Positions 1 to 6,555 of a stretch of 10,600 nt of DNA are shown here, one piece after another. Numbering within the stretch: position 1 is the first letter of the stretch; each line of letters starts with the position of its first letter. The notes beneath the pieces are model-generated. The model was not told the DNA's origin. It did not search any database and saw nothing but the letters and a program-made list of their open reading frames with translations. The position numbers and the translations under genes were made by a program. The stretch spans positions 1-10,600 of the forward strand of contig CANEWV010000028.1 of NCBI GenBank assembly GCA_947442905.1. The letters run 5' to 3'. This stretch comes from Chitinophagaceae bacterium (lineage in GTDB: Bacteria > Bacteroidota > Bacteroidia > Chitinophagales > Chitinophagaceae).

Positions 1-1
1 A

Positions 2-976
2 GCCATCTTTACAGCGGTATATGCGGTTACTGGAAATTTATCTTATATCTGGCTCGTGTTAAGAGGGAAATTAAAAGCGGCAGGTGCTTCTGTGGCGCAC
101 GTTGGCTTTGGTATGATACTCGTAGGTATTTTAATTTCTTCTGCGAAAAAAACGGTTTTAAGTTGGAATACAACGGGTATTACGCCACTTGCACAAGCGG
201 CTCCTGGTGAAAAAAATCCAGCGGGTAACCCTGCCGAAAACCTAACCCTTTTTAAAGGCGTAGAAACGGACATGGGTAAGTTTATGGTGAATTACAAACG
301 AGATACGCTTAATGAAGCTGACCGTAAAAAATATTACGAAATATCTTTTAAAGCAAAAGACGGTTCTGAATCGTTTAACTTATATCCTGATGTTATTAAA
401 AACAATAAAGGAATGGAAGGCTTTGCGGCCAATCCTGCAAGTAAGCATTATTGGTACAAAGATATTTTTGTGTACATCACTTCGTTTCAACAAAATGACG
501 CTTCAGATACCACTCGTTTTGTAGACAAAGACATCAAAGTGGGAGATACTATTTATTACAGCAATGGACTCATGGTTTTAAAAAGTGTATCCATTAATCC
601 AGCTTCTAAAAAAGATTTATTACTGCCTGGTGAAACTGCTTTGTTTTTAGATGTTGACGTTACTGCTAGGGATGGCCGAAAATATGCAGCTATGCCTGGT
701 ATAGCTATCGATAATTCGAGCATTCGTCAAATTTCTGATACAGTAGTGGCGCAATCTTTAGTACTTCAGTTTAATAAAGTAATTGATCAGGATAAAGGCA
801 TACTACAAATGGGCGTTAAAGAATCTGGTTCAATCACTGATTTGATTACGTTAAAAGTATACGAATTCCCAATGATTAATATTTTATGGTTAGGCGTTAT
901 TGTAATGGTAATAGGTTTTGTGATGTCCATTATTCAGCGCTATAAAACTTTAAAAAACAAACTCACTATTTCTTAA
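2..976 (+). CDS. ccmF: CcmF/CcsA-type cytochrome c biogenesis protein, C-terminal part (5' end outside window)
   Basis: Membrane protein of the CcmF/CycK/CcsA haem-handling family, which takes part in covalent attachment of haem to apocytochrome c on the outer face of the inner membrane. The frame is open from base 2, so this is the last 324 residues of a longer protein. Visible parts are a membrane segment at the left edge, a second segment beginning AGASVAHVGFGMILVGIL about 25-50 residues in, a roughly 200-residue hydrophilic domain, and a final segment (INILWLGVIVMVIGFVMSII) followed by a basic tail. The sequence around SVAHVGFGMILVG and the helix-soluble domain-helix arrangement match what I know of Bacteroidota CcmF-like proteins. 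The catalytic WWD region would lie upstream and is not seen. DUF4294 follows after 8 bases, so the two are probably co-transcribed. The symbol is by family resemblance. Confidence 0.8.
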   Translation, partial: AIFTAVYAVTGNLSYIWLVLRGKLKAAGASVAHVGFGMILVGILISSAKKTVLSWNTTGITPLAQAAPGEKNPAGNPAENLTLFKGVETDMGKFMVNYKRDTLNEADRKKYYEISFKAKDGSESFNLYPDVIKNNKGMEGFAANPASKHYWYKDIFVYITSFQQNDASDTTRFVDKDIKVGDTIYYSNGLMVLKSVSINPASKKDLLLPGETALFLDVDVTARDGRKYAAMPGIAIDNSSIRQISDTVVAQSLVLQFNKVIDQDKGILQMGVKESGSITDLITLKVYEFPMINILWLGVIVMVIGFVMSIIQRYKTLKNKLTIS

Positions 977-984
977 TTGAATAC

Positions 985-1602
985 ATGCAGCCAACACGAA
1001 AACATATTATTTGTTTGGTGCTTTTTGTTTTTGCTGCATGTACAACTATAACTGCTCAACAGCGTGGTCCGCTCGATACCATGCGTGTGCATGCTTATAT
1101 CACACCAGAAGGTGATACCATTCCTGAATCTATATTGCCGCCAGTAGAAGTATTTGCAAAGCTTACAGGGCATTGGAAAAACTATTGGGCCGATTGGACT
1201 AGACTCAGAAACGCTGTGTATGTTACGTATCCGTATGCTATTGCAGCGAGCCGTGTAATGAACGAAGTAAATGCCAAACTAAGTGGCGTAACCGATAAGA
1301 AAAAGCGAAAAGCCATTATCAAATCTCGCGAAAAGGAACTCAAAAAAGAATTTGCAGACCAGCTGGTAAAATTATCTGTGTATCAAGGCAGAGTATTAAT
1401 GAAGCTTATTAATCGTCAAACAGGGAACAACTGCTACGAAATTATTGCAGAATACAAAGGCTTTTTTAATGCAGCATTTTGGCAAACCATTGCCTTTGTT
1501 TTTGGAAGCAATTTAAAGCAACCCTACAATCCATCTGGTGATGATGCGGATATGGAAAAAATTGTCAAGGACGTTGAAAAAATGTATGGCTATAAAAGTT
1601 AG
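985..1602 (+). CDS. DUF4294 family exported protein
   Basis: Protein of 205 residues whose region from about residue 32 to the C-terminus resembles the Bacteroidota DUF4294 family, which has no assigned function. Landmarks are DGDTIP-like EGDTIP (42-47), a tyrosine- and arginine-rich stretch with TRLRNAVYVTYPYA (72-85), a very basic segment (104-121) and KLINRQTGNNCYE (140-152). The N-terminus has a basic start and a hydrophobic core. Cleavage could follow TAQ25, or FAAC19 could act as a weak lipobox, so export is likely but the route is unsure. The ATG lies 8 bases after the ccmF-like stop with no Shine-Dalgarno sequence, which suggests one transcript. Its TAG overlaps the TAA of the convergent aat gene. 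Being next to cytochrome c assembly hints at an envelope role, but that is only inference. Confidence 0.75.
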   Translation: MQPTRKHIICLVLFVFAACTTITAQQRGPLDTMRVHAYITPEGDTIPESILPPVEVFAKLTGHWKNYWADWTRLRNAVYVTYPYAIAASRVMNEVNAKLSGVTDKKKRKAIIKSREKELKKEFADQLVKLSVYQGRVLMKLINRQTGNNCYEIIAEYKGFFNAAFWQTIAFVFGSNLKQPYNPSGDDADMEKIVKDVEKMYGYKS

Positions 1603-2243
1603 CGGTACGCGTAAAGAATCTTTTTAAAATCTTCTCTGGGTATCATATGAGCACCTAAACTCTCTAAATGTTCGGTGTAAATTTGACAATCAATTAAAAC
1701 AATACCTTCTTGCTCTAACTGTTTTACATAACTGATAAAAGCAAACTTGCTGGCGTTACTTTCGGTGCTAAACATACTTTCTCCAAAAAATAGTTTGCCC
1801 ATTTTAATGCCATAGAGTCCACCCACAAGTTTATCGCCTTTCCAAGCCTCGGCACTATGAGCAATGCCTATAGTGTGTAAAACATTGTATGCTTTTTCTA
1901 CTTCATTCGTAATCCATGTTCCAGCTTGTCCCTCGCGCTTTATTTTTTTGCAATTTGCAATTACCTGATCAAAAGCAGTATTGGTTTTAAAAACAAATTC
2001 TTTTCGTTTAATCACCTGCTTCATGGTCGCGCTCACTTTTAACTGGGGAGGGTACAAAACAAACCTTGGGTTGGGGCTCCACCAAAGAGGCGTTTCACCT
2101 TCGTACCACGGAAAAATACCTTCTTGATAAGCTTTAATAAGCCTTTCGGTACTAAGGTCACCACCCATGGCAAGCAAACCATCTTCGAGGGCTGTTTCTA
2201 TGGGCGGGAACCAAATATTTTCATCTAATACGGTAAGAGACAT
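1599..2243 (-). CDS. aat: Leucyl/phenylalanyl-tRNA--protein transferase
   Basis: Cytoplasmic enzyme that moves Leu or Phe from aminoacyl-tRNA to the N-terminus of proteins beginning with Lys or Arg, creating a primary N-degron. The 214-residue length is normal for the family. Family motifs run in order: FPP (12-14), GLLAMGGDL (22-30), the substrate-region block WWSPNPR (54-60), GTWI (108-111), HSAEAW (129-134), GGLYGI (141-146), ESMFS (155-159), DCQ (185-187) and HLESLGAH (192-199). The ATG shares its A with the last base of the clpS TAA stop, a TAATG junction that fixes the start and implies translational coupling. ClpS reads the degrons that this enzyme makes, so the pair forms a functional unit. 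No key motif looks damaged. Confidence 0.96.
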   Translation of the reverse strand: MSLTVLDENIWFPPIETALEDGLLAMGGDLSTERLIKAYQEGIFPWYEGETPLWWSPNPRFVLYPPQLKVSATMKQVIKRKEFVFKTNTAFDQVIANCKKIKREGQAGTWITNEVEKAYNVLHTIGIAHSAEAWKGDKLVGGLYGIKMGKLFFGESMFSTESNASKFAFISYVKQLEQEGIVLIDCQIYTEHLESLGAHMIPREDFKKILYAYR

Positions 2244-2545
2244 TAGCTTTTGGTAGATTCAATAGTGGCACTGATACCTCTTTCAGTAATTGCGTCACAC
2301 ATGGGCTTTAAGGTATCGTAATCACCATTTTTAACGGCGTATTTGCCATTGTAATGGATAATCATGGCTGATTGTTCGGCCTGTTCCTGTGTATGTTTAC
2401 ACACATCTATTAAGGTTTCAATCACCCACTCAAACGTATTGACTTCGTCATTCCAAACAATGAGTTGATAGGGGGTGTCGGTTGCCGTTAGCAGGTCCGT
2501 TTCTTCTGATTCCCAAGGTTTTGTTTGGTTGTAGGTTTCCCTCAT
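2243..2545 (-). CDS. clpS: ATP-dependent Clp protease adaptor ClpS
   Basis: Small cytoplasmic adaptor (100 residues) that binds N-end rule residues (Leu, Phe, Tyr, Trp) and hands the protein to a Clp AAA+ unfoldase with ClpP. After a flexible acidic N-terminal arm (1-25) comes the core: YQLIVWNDEVNTFEWVIETL (26-45) holds the N-D-E binding-pocket residues 32-34, and IIHYNGKYAV (62-71) holds the pocket histidine H64. Compared with E. coli ClpS, the second acidic residue of N-D-D is Glu here, and Phe38 appears to stand where E. coli has the gate residue Met40. I believe such changes are common in this phylum. It is the first gene of a pair with aat, and its ATG is 68 bases from the divergent GH53 gene. 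Confidence 0.95.
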   Translation of the reverse strand: MRETYNQTKPWESEETDLLTATDTPYQLIVWNDEVNTFEWVIETLIDVCKHTQEQAEQSAMIIHYNGKYAVKNGDYDTLKPMCDAITERGISATIESTKS

Positions 2546-2613
2546 GGCGTAAAAATAAAGAATGTATCTTATACCAAAAAACCGCTTAATTTTAATTGTG
2601 TTAAAACATCGTT

Positions 2614-3645
2614 ATGAAAAAAGTATTGTTCTTTTTGTTTTTAATCGTGAGTGTTCAAATGGCTGCTTGTAAAAAGCCTTACAAAATAATTGAACCACCC
2701 GTTACCGTTGATACAAGCTTCTTTGCAAAAGGGGCCGATATTGGATGGCTTTCTGAAATGGAAGCTGCTGGGGTTAAATTTTATATGTCTAATGGAACTC
2801 AGTCCGATTGTATTTCAGTTTTAAAAAGCAAAGGGATTAATTCATTAAGATTTAGGGTTTGGGTAGATCCAGATAATGGATGGTGTGGTCAGGCAGATGT
2901 GGTAAAAATGGCTGTTCGTGCCAAAAATGCTGGTATGCGCGTCATGATTGATTTTCATTACAGTGATTTTTGGGCCGATCCAGGTAAGCAAAATAAACCC
3001 AAAGCTTGGTTATCTTATAATGCGGCTGGATTAAATCAAGCGGTTTACACACATACTAAAACAGTGTTAACGGCGCTATTAAATGCAGGTGTTGTTCCAG
3101 CATGGGTTCAAATTGGCAATGAAACCAATGATGGCATGTTGTGGGAAGAAGGAAGGGCCTCTAAAAATATGGCACAGTTTGCTGCCATGGTACAGGCAGG
3201 TTCAAAAGCTGTGAGAGAAACAAGTGCGTCTTCTAAAGTAATTGTACATATTTCTAACGGTTACGATAACGCCATGTTTAGATGGATGTTTGATGGCTTA
3301 ACGGCTAACAAAGTAGACTATGATATTATTGCCATGTCATTGTATCCGAGTGTGTCAAATTGGTCTAGTTTAAATATGCAATGCTTAAACAACATGAATG
3401 ATATGGTGGCGAGGTACAACAAAGAAATTATGATTAGTGAAGTTGGTATGGAAGCGTCGGCAGCTACTGCTTGTAAATCATTTATTCAAGATTTAATTTC
3501 AAAAACCAAGTCGGTGAATCAGAAAAAAGGATTGGGTGTGTTTTACTGGGAGCCCCAGAGCTATAATAGTTGGAAAGGGTATAAGCTAGGTGCGTTTGAT
3601 GACAGTGGTAAACCAACTGTTGCAATGGATGCATTTATAAATTAG
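2614..3645 (+). CDS. Glycoside hydrolase family 53 endo-beta-1,4-galactanase, lipoprotein
   Basis: Predicted arabinogalactan endo-beta-1,4-galactanase, a TIM-barrel enzyme that cuts beta-1,4-galactan side chains of pectin. The 343-residue protein starts with a lipoprotein signal: basic MKK, hydrophobic core and lipobox MAAC with Cys19 as the lipidation site, so it should be anchored in the envelope. GH53 landmarks are FFAKGADIGWLSEME (36-50), LRFRVWVDP (78-86), MIDFHYSDFWADPGKQ (111-126), WVQIGNET (164-171) with probable acid/base Glu170, MSLYP (241-245), and ISEVG (274-278) with probable nucleophile Glu276. YWEP (311-314) lies near the end. No carbohydrate-binding module is visible and no SusC/SusD-like or other sugar-degrading gene is in the window. 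Its stop overlaps the convergent rlmL-like gene by 11 bases. Confidence 0.93.
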   Translation: MKKVLFFLFLIVSVQMAACKKPYKIIEPPVTVDTSFFAKGADIGWLSEMEAAGVKFYMSNGTQSDCISVLKSKGINSLRFRVWVDPDNGWCGQADVVKMAVRAKNAGMRVMIDFHYSDFWADPGKQNKPKAWLSYNAAGLNQAVYTHTKTVLTALLNAGVVPAWVQIGNETNDGMLWEEGRASKNMAQFAAMVQAGSKAVRETSASSKVIVHISNGYDNAMFRWMFDGLTANKVDYDIIAMSLYPSVSNWSSLNMQCLNNMNDMVARYNKEIMISEVGMEASAATACKSFIQDLISKTKSVNQKKGLGVFYWEPQSYNSWKGYKLGAFDDSGKPTVAMDAFIN

Positions 3646-4822
3646 TGCTTTCCTTCTCAACCCTTCTTGTGCCCGCATACATTTCATATTCTAGTAAACG
3701 GCAATCTATTTTGGCGTTTAAAAATTCGATACGTCTGCTAGGCTTTAACCTTATTTTTTTAGCGAGTTCTAAATTGCCCGTAAAAATATAGCCAGTGGCG
3801 CCTTTGCATTTACTTTTTAAAAAGTCACCCATTCTTGCATAGGTAGCTTCAAGTTCTATTTCTTCACCCAGTCTTTCGCCATATTCTGGATTAAATAAAA
3901 TAACGGCGCCTTCCATATCCTCAGGCATCTTTGTATTTTCAAAATCACATACTTGAAAAGTGATGAGGTCTTCTACGTCAGCAGCTGCTGCATTTAGTTT
4001 TGCAATATCAATGGCCTGTTTGCTAATATCTGATGCGATAATGGTTAAGCCCGTTGGCTCTACAATTTGATTTTCTATTACGGCTCTTTCTTTTTCGTAT
4101 ACGGCTCTATCATATCCAATCACGTGCATGAAAGCATAATTGTGACGAAGTAAGCCAGGCACGCGTTTGCTAGCAATTAGCGCCGCCTCAATGGCGACTG
4201 TGCCAGATCCGCACATAGGATTAATAAAAGGCGTTTTTGTGTCCCATTTGCCCGATAAAATAGTGGCAGCGGCAAGTGCTTCGAGCATTGGCGCTTTACC
4301 AGGAATTTTTCGGTATCCATGTCTTGCCAAAGAATCACCAGTAGTATCAATAAATACTTCGGCCTCATCATATTTCCAGTACAAATAAACCACAGCTCCT
4401 GTTAAGCTAGATCCGGTTGAAGGTCTTTTATTCGCAACTTTACGCATACGGTCCACAACAGCATCTTTAACCCTAAGGTTGGCAAATAAATTGGTGGTGA
4501 TGGTGGTATGAAACACATTACTGGTAACAGAAAAGTACCCGCCCGGATCAATTATTTTTTCCCACTCAATGGTAGTGAGGTTTTCATATAACTCGTCGGG
4601 ATTGTTACAGTTAAATGTTTTTATAGAATATAAAACCTGGCTCGCTGTTCGAAGATTTAAATTAAGTCTAATGCAGTCGTTGATGGTGCCCGAAATTTCT
4701 ACTCCGGTTTGAAAGCTTCGGGTTACGGTAAATCCTAAAGCAGTTACTTCAGATGTAAGGGCAGGGGATAACCATTTATGGCAGGTTATTACAATTTTAT
4801 TAGGTGTAGTGAACGGTTGCAT
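3635..4822 (-). CDS. rlmL: RlmL-like THUMP-domain 23S rRNA guanine-N2 methyltransferase
   Basis: Class I SAM-dependent RNA methyltransferase of 395 residues. The closest known function is the RlmL half of E. coli RlmKL, which makes N2-methylguanosine at 23S rRNA position 2445. An N-terminal alpha/beta part and THUMP domain cover about residues 8-160. The conserved linker GDSLARHGYRK (162-172) follows, then a Rossmann-type methyltransferase domain. Motif I reads NPMCGSGT (201-208), where many relatives begin with Asp, and motif IV reads NPEYGERLG (311-319), where the usual form is NPPYGERL. Motif-like ASDIS (263-267) and the C-terminal FLNAKIDCRLLEYEMY (367-382) also fit. There is no fused RlmK domain. 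The start lies 40 bases from the tRNA terminator and has no Shine-Dalgarno sequence. The family is sure; the exact target base is inferred. Confidence 0.88.
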   Translation of the reverse strand: MQPFTTPNKIVITCHKWLSPALTSEVTALGFTVTRSFQTGVEISGTINDCIRLNLNLRTASQVLYSIKTFNCNNPDELYENLTTIEWEKIIDPGGYFSVTSNVFHTTITTNLFANLRVKDAVVDRMRKVANKRPSTGSSLTGAVVYLYWKYDEAEVFIDTTGDSLARHGYRKIPGKAPMLEALAAATILSGKWDTKTPFINPMCGSGTVAIEAALIASKRVPGLLRHNYAFMHVIGYDRAVYEKERAVIENQIVEPTGLTIIASDISKQAIDIAKLNAAAADVEDLITFQVCDFENTKMPEDMEGAVILFNPEYGERLGEEIELEATYARMGDFLKSKCKGATGYIFTGNLELAKKIRLKPSRRIEFLNAKIDCRLLEYEMYAGTRRVEKESTNL

Positions 4823-4827
4823 GGGTA

Positions 4828-4835
4828 CAAACTTA
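4828..4835 (-). promoter_or_regulatory. Candidate -7 element for the rlmL-like gene
   Basis: Read on the - strand this is TAAGTTTG, a perfect match to the Bacteroidota -7 consensus TAnnTTTG. Its last base is only 5 bases before the rlmL-like ATG, so a transcript from it would begin at or very near the start codon. There is no good -33 TTG at the usual distance (CTG with a 16-base gap is the nearest), so the call is weak. The next gene upstream on this strand ends in a terminator, so some promoter is expected between 4823 and 4862. Confidence 0.4.
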
Positions 4836-4862
4836 GTTTAAAAGACTAAACAGGGGGTACAT

Positions 4863-4892
4863 AAAAAAAGCCCTCGATACAATCGAAGGCTT
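4863..4892 (-). terminator. Rho-independent terminator of the tRNA-Val gene
   Basis: The arms 4882-4892 and 4868-4878 form an 11-bp stem around a 3-base loop (4879-4881), followed on the - strand by seven T (4869-4863). Positions 4873/4887 make a G·U pair in - strand RNA but a C·A mismatch in + strand RNA, so the hairpin is better formed in the - direction. It begins 8 bases past the tRNA 3' end. It separates the tRNA gene from the rlmL-like gene. Confidence 0.88.
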
Positions 4893-4899
4893 TTCTGTG

Positions 4900-4974
4900 T
4901 GGGAGCACACGGGTTCGAACCGCGGACCCTCTCGGTGTAAACGAGATGCTCTAAACCAACTGAGCTATGCTCCC
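4900..4974 (-). tRNA. tRNA-Val (anticodon UAC)
   Basis: The - strand folds into a full cloverleaf. The acceptor stem GGGAGCA (4974-4968) pairs with TGCTCCC (4907-4901). The D-arm contains AGCTCAGTTGG. The anticodon stem is TCTCG/CGAGA around the seven-base loop TTTACAC, giving anticodon TAC at 4939-4937. The T-arm contains GGTTCGAACC. The discriminator is A at 4900, and the next bases are CAC, so CCA is not encoded and must be added by the CCA-adding enzyme. The length is 75 bases without CCA. It reads GUA and, through modified U34, probably other valine codons. It has its own promoter and terminator, so it is a single-gene transcript. Confidence 0.97.
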
Positions 4975-4988
4975 TTTTTATTGGAGTG

Positions 4989-5018
4989 CAAAAATAGGGT
5001 CTGAAGCGAAACTGCCAA
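4989..5018 (-). promoter_or_regulatory. Promoter of tRNA-Val (Bacteroidota -33/-7 type)
   Basis: On the - strand, TTG (5018-5016) is followed after exactly 19 bases by TATTTTTG (4996-4989), a perfect TAnnTTTG. This is the primary sigma-factor promoter form known in Bacteroidota. Transcription would start a few bases past the -7 element, leaving a very short leader before the mature tRNA 5' end at 4974. The promoter lies in the gap after the stop of the small gene at 5043-5333. Confidence 0.8.
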
Positions 5019-5042
5019 AAAAAACTTTCTATTTTTTGCGAA

Positions 5043-5333
5043 TTAATTGAATTGAAGCGATGGAAACCTATATAATTGGCTGTCATACACGAAAAGTTCC
5101 TCTATTTCATAGTCCCAATATTTATAAAGGGGTGATTTTTTGAGGTGTTTGGCCGCCGCTTCTTTAGAATCGGTGTTTAGGGTAATCCAGCAGGTTTGGC
5201 TCTCCATACTCACCGCATAGCTATCTATAATGCTCTTATTAAATAAGAAATTGATATAACTACGGTGGGGTGGAACCAGCGTCATAAACTGGTCGTCCAT
5301 GGTAAATTTGATGATTGCTTGAAACTTTTTCAT
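5043..5333 (-). CDS. Small conserved protein resembling the YciI/dimeric alpha-beta barrel fold
   Basis: Protein of 96 residues with no signal peptide or membrane segment, so probably cytoplasmic. An opening beta-strand (FQAIIKF, 4-10) is followed by FMTLVPPHRSYINFLFNKSII (16-36), then a predicted strand ending YAVSME, a strand CWITLN (48-53), a helix SKEAAAKHLKKSP (56-68) and a final strand with YEIEELFVYD (75-84). The order strand-helix-strand-strand-helix-strand and the phrase PPHR.YIN recall small Bacteroidota proteins of YciI or muconolactone-isomerase-like ferredoxin fold. The resemblance is from memory and no function can be given. It lies 59 bases downstream of the beta-propeller gene on the same strand with no terminator between, so the two may share a transcript. 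Confidence 0.65.
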   Translation of the reverse strand: MKKFQAIIKFTMDDQFMTLVPPHRSYINFLFNKSIIDSYAVSMESQTCWITLNTDSKEAAAKHLKKSPLYKYWDYEIEELFVYDSQLYRFPSLQFN

Positions 5334-5392
5334 ACCGAGTTCTTTAATACTGCTCTACTAATCTACAATTTTCGTGCCTAATTGTTACAATC

Positions 5393-6484
5393 TTACCAAA
5401 TTAATTTTGCGATTCGGCCACGGCCGCCTGCAAGGTATACAGCCCTTCCTTCTTTAGCCTTTTGAACCACATGAAAACTTTCTTTTGAAACCAGTTCCCA
5501 GTGAATGCCACCATCGGTACTGATGTCTATTCCAGAAGTGCCACAACTAATTAAAGTTTCATTGTCAGTGTAAATAACACATGATCTATAACCATGTGGG
5601 TTTATAATAGGGGTAGTGTAGGTTCTGTTGCCATTTTCAAAAGAAAGTAAAATGCAGTTGAACCTGCTAATGGTATCATGTGCAAAGTCGCCACCAACAA
5701 TAACGCCTTTTTGAATTTTATTATTAAATGCAATTGAGTTAGCACCTGCTGAGCTAAATCCTTGTAGTAATGGAAGCGAATCATTAAAAGAATGGTTTAA
5801 AAAATCTTTTAAACGCGATTTAGTACCACCGGTTACCACCAACCATGGCGATTCCTTGCTAAAATTTGTAATCGCAATATTAGTGCCGCTCGATGCAAAC
5901 ATGGCTTCACCTTCAGGTACGGTTGGTGTATTTTTTAATTCTTTTTTAGAAGGTTTGATCCAACTGTCGCCACCGTCAAAAGTTTTGGCATAAAATATTT
6001 TTTGGTTGATAGGGTCGCCCACAACCATACCCACTAATTTCCCATTTACTTTTTCAAAATGCATTGCATCTAAAAACATACCAGCAGTAGTGTCTTCAAA
6101 AACCTTTTTCCAATTTTTTCCGCCATCTGTTGTTTTTAAAATAATGGCCGGATCCGAAACCGCCATAATAATAGCTGTGTTTTGATCAAAAGCTTCGATG
6201 TCTCTAAAGTCTCTTTTTTCAAAACCAGGCACCTGCATCCACTCAATATTTTTACCGCCATCGGTGGTTTTTGCAACCATGCCACCAGAACCGCTGGCCC
6301 AAAAAACGTTGTCATTTACAACGCTCAGTCCTCTAATGCTCACTTTATTACTTGACGCTAATAGGCTAATACTGATGTCTGGTGTGGGTTTGATAGAAAG
6401 CGGGATCTGATTTTGCGCTTTTGAAACAGGTGTTGAAAGGAGCCATAAAACAGCGCTACAATAAAATATTTTTATAAACCGCAT
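5393..6484 (-). CDS. Secreted Asp-box (BNR/YCF48-like) beta-propeller protein
   Basis: Protein of 363 residues with a Sec signal peptide: basic MRFIK, a hydrophobic core and a likely cut after SKA23. The rest is repeat-rich and carries four visible Asp-box motifs of the S/T-x-D-G-G-x-x-W type: TTDGGKN (73-79, with two extra residues before its Trp), TTDGGKNW (118-125), TFDGGDSW (168-175) and STDGGIHW (322-329). It ends with AGGRGRIAKL (352-361), like a last propeller blade. This fits the BNR/photosystem II assembly factor YCF48-like propellers often annotated in Bacteroidota as oxidoreductase. I see no sialidase catalytic set (no FRIP-type motif), so enzymatic activity is doubtful. The role is unknown; a periplasmic or surface binding or scaffold function is a guess. 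Confidence 0.82.
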   Translation of the reverse strand: MRFIKIFYCSAVLWLLSTPVSKAQNQIPLSIKPTPDISISLLASSNKVSIRGLSVVNDNVFWASGSGGMVAKTTDGGKNIEWMQVPGFEKRDFRDIEAFDQNTAIIMAVSDPAIILKTTDGGKNWKKVFEDTTAGMFLDAMHFEKVNGKLVGMVVGDPINQKIFYAKTFDGGDSWIKPSKKELKNTPTVPEGEAMFASSGTNIAITNFSKESPWLVVTGGTKSRLKDFLNHSFNDSLPLLQGFSSAGANSIAFNNKIQKGVIVGGDFAHDTISRFNCILLSFENGNRTYTTPIINPHGYRSCVIYTDNETLISCGTSGIDISTDGGIHWELVSKESFHVVQKAKEGRAVYLAGGRGRIAKLIW

Positions 6485-6555
6485 AGGATGTACATTTTTG
6501 CATGGTTAACTAGGCTAAATCTAGAACAAGTTTTATACCCAAAAAAATAATATTG

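Noticed and set aside
2546..2613. Promoters for the divergent clpS and GH53 genes
   Set aside because: A - strand TTG-N17-TATTTTTA before clpS and a + strand TAATTTTA before GH53 are both imperfect, and the GH53 candidate has no -33 match. Neither is better than chance in such AT-rich DNA.
4838..5086. 82-codon open frame on the - strand covering the tRNA-Val region
   Set aside because: It lies over the tRNA, its terminator and promoter. The apparent protein is translated tRNA sequence.
6553..6555. TTG as the start codon of tcdA
   Set aside because: It is directly followed by ATG at 6556, and family N-termini are satisfied by the ATG start.
6485..6555. Promoters between the propeller gene and tcdA
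   Set aside because: A divergent promoter pair must exist here, but no TAnnTTTG match with a spaced TTG is found on either strand.
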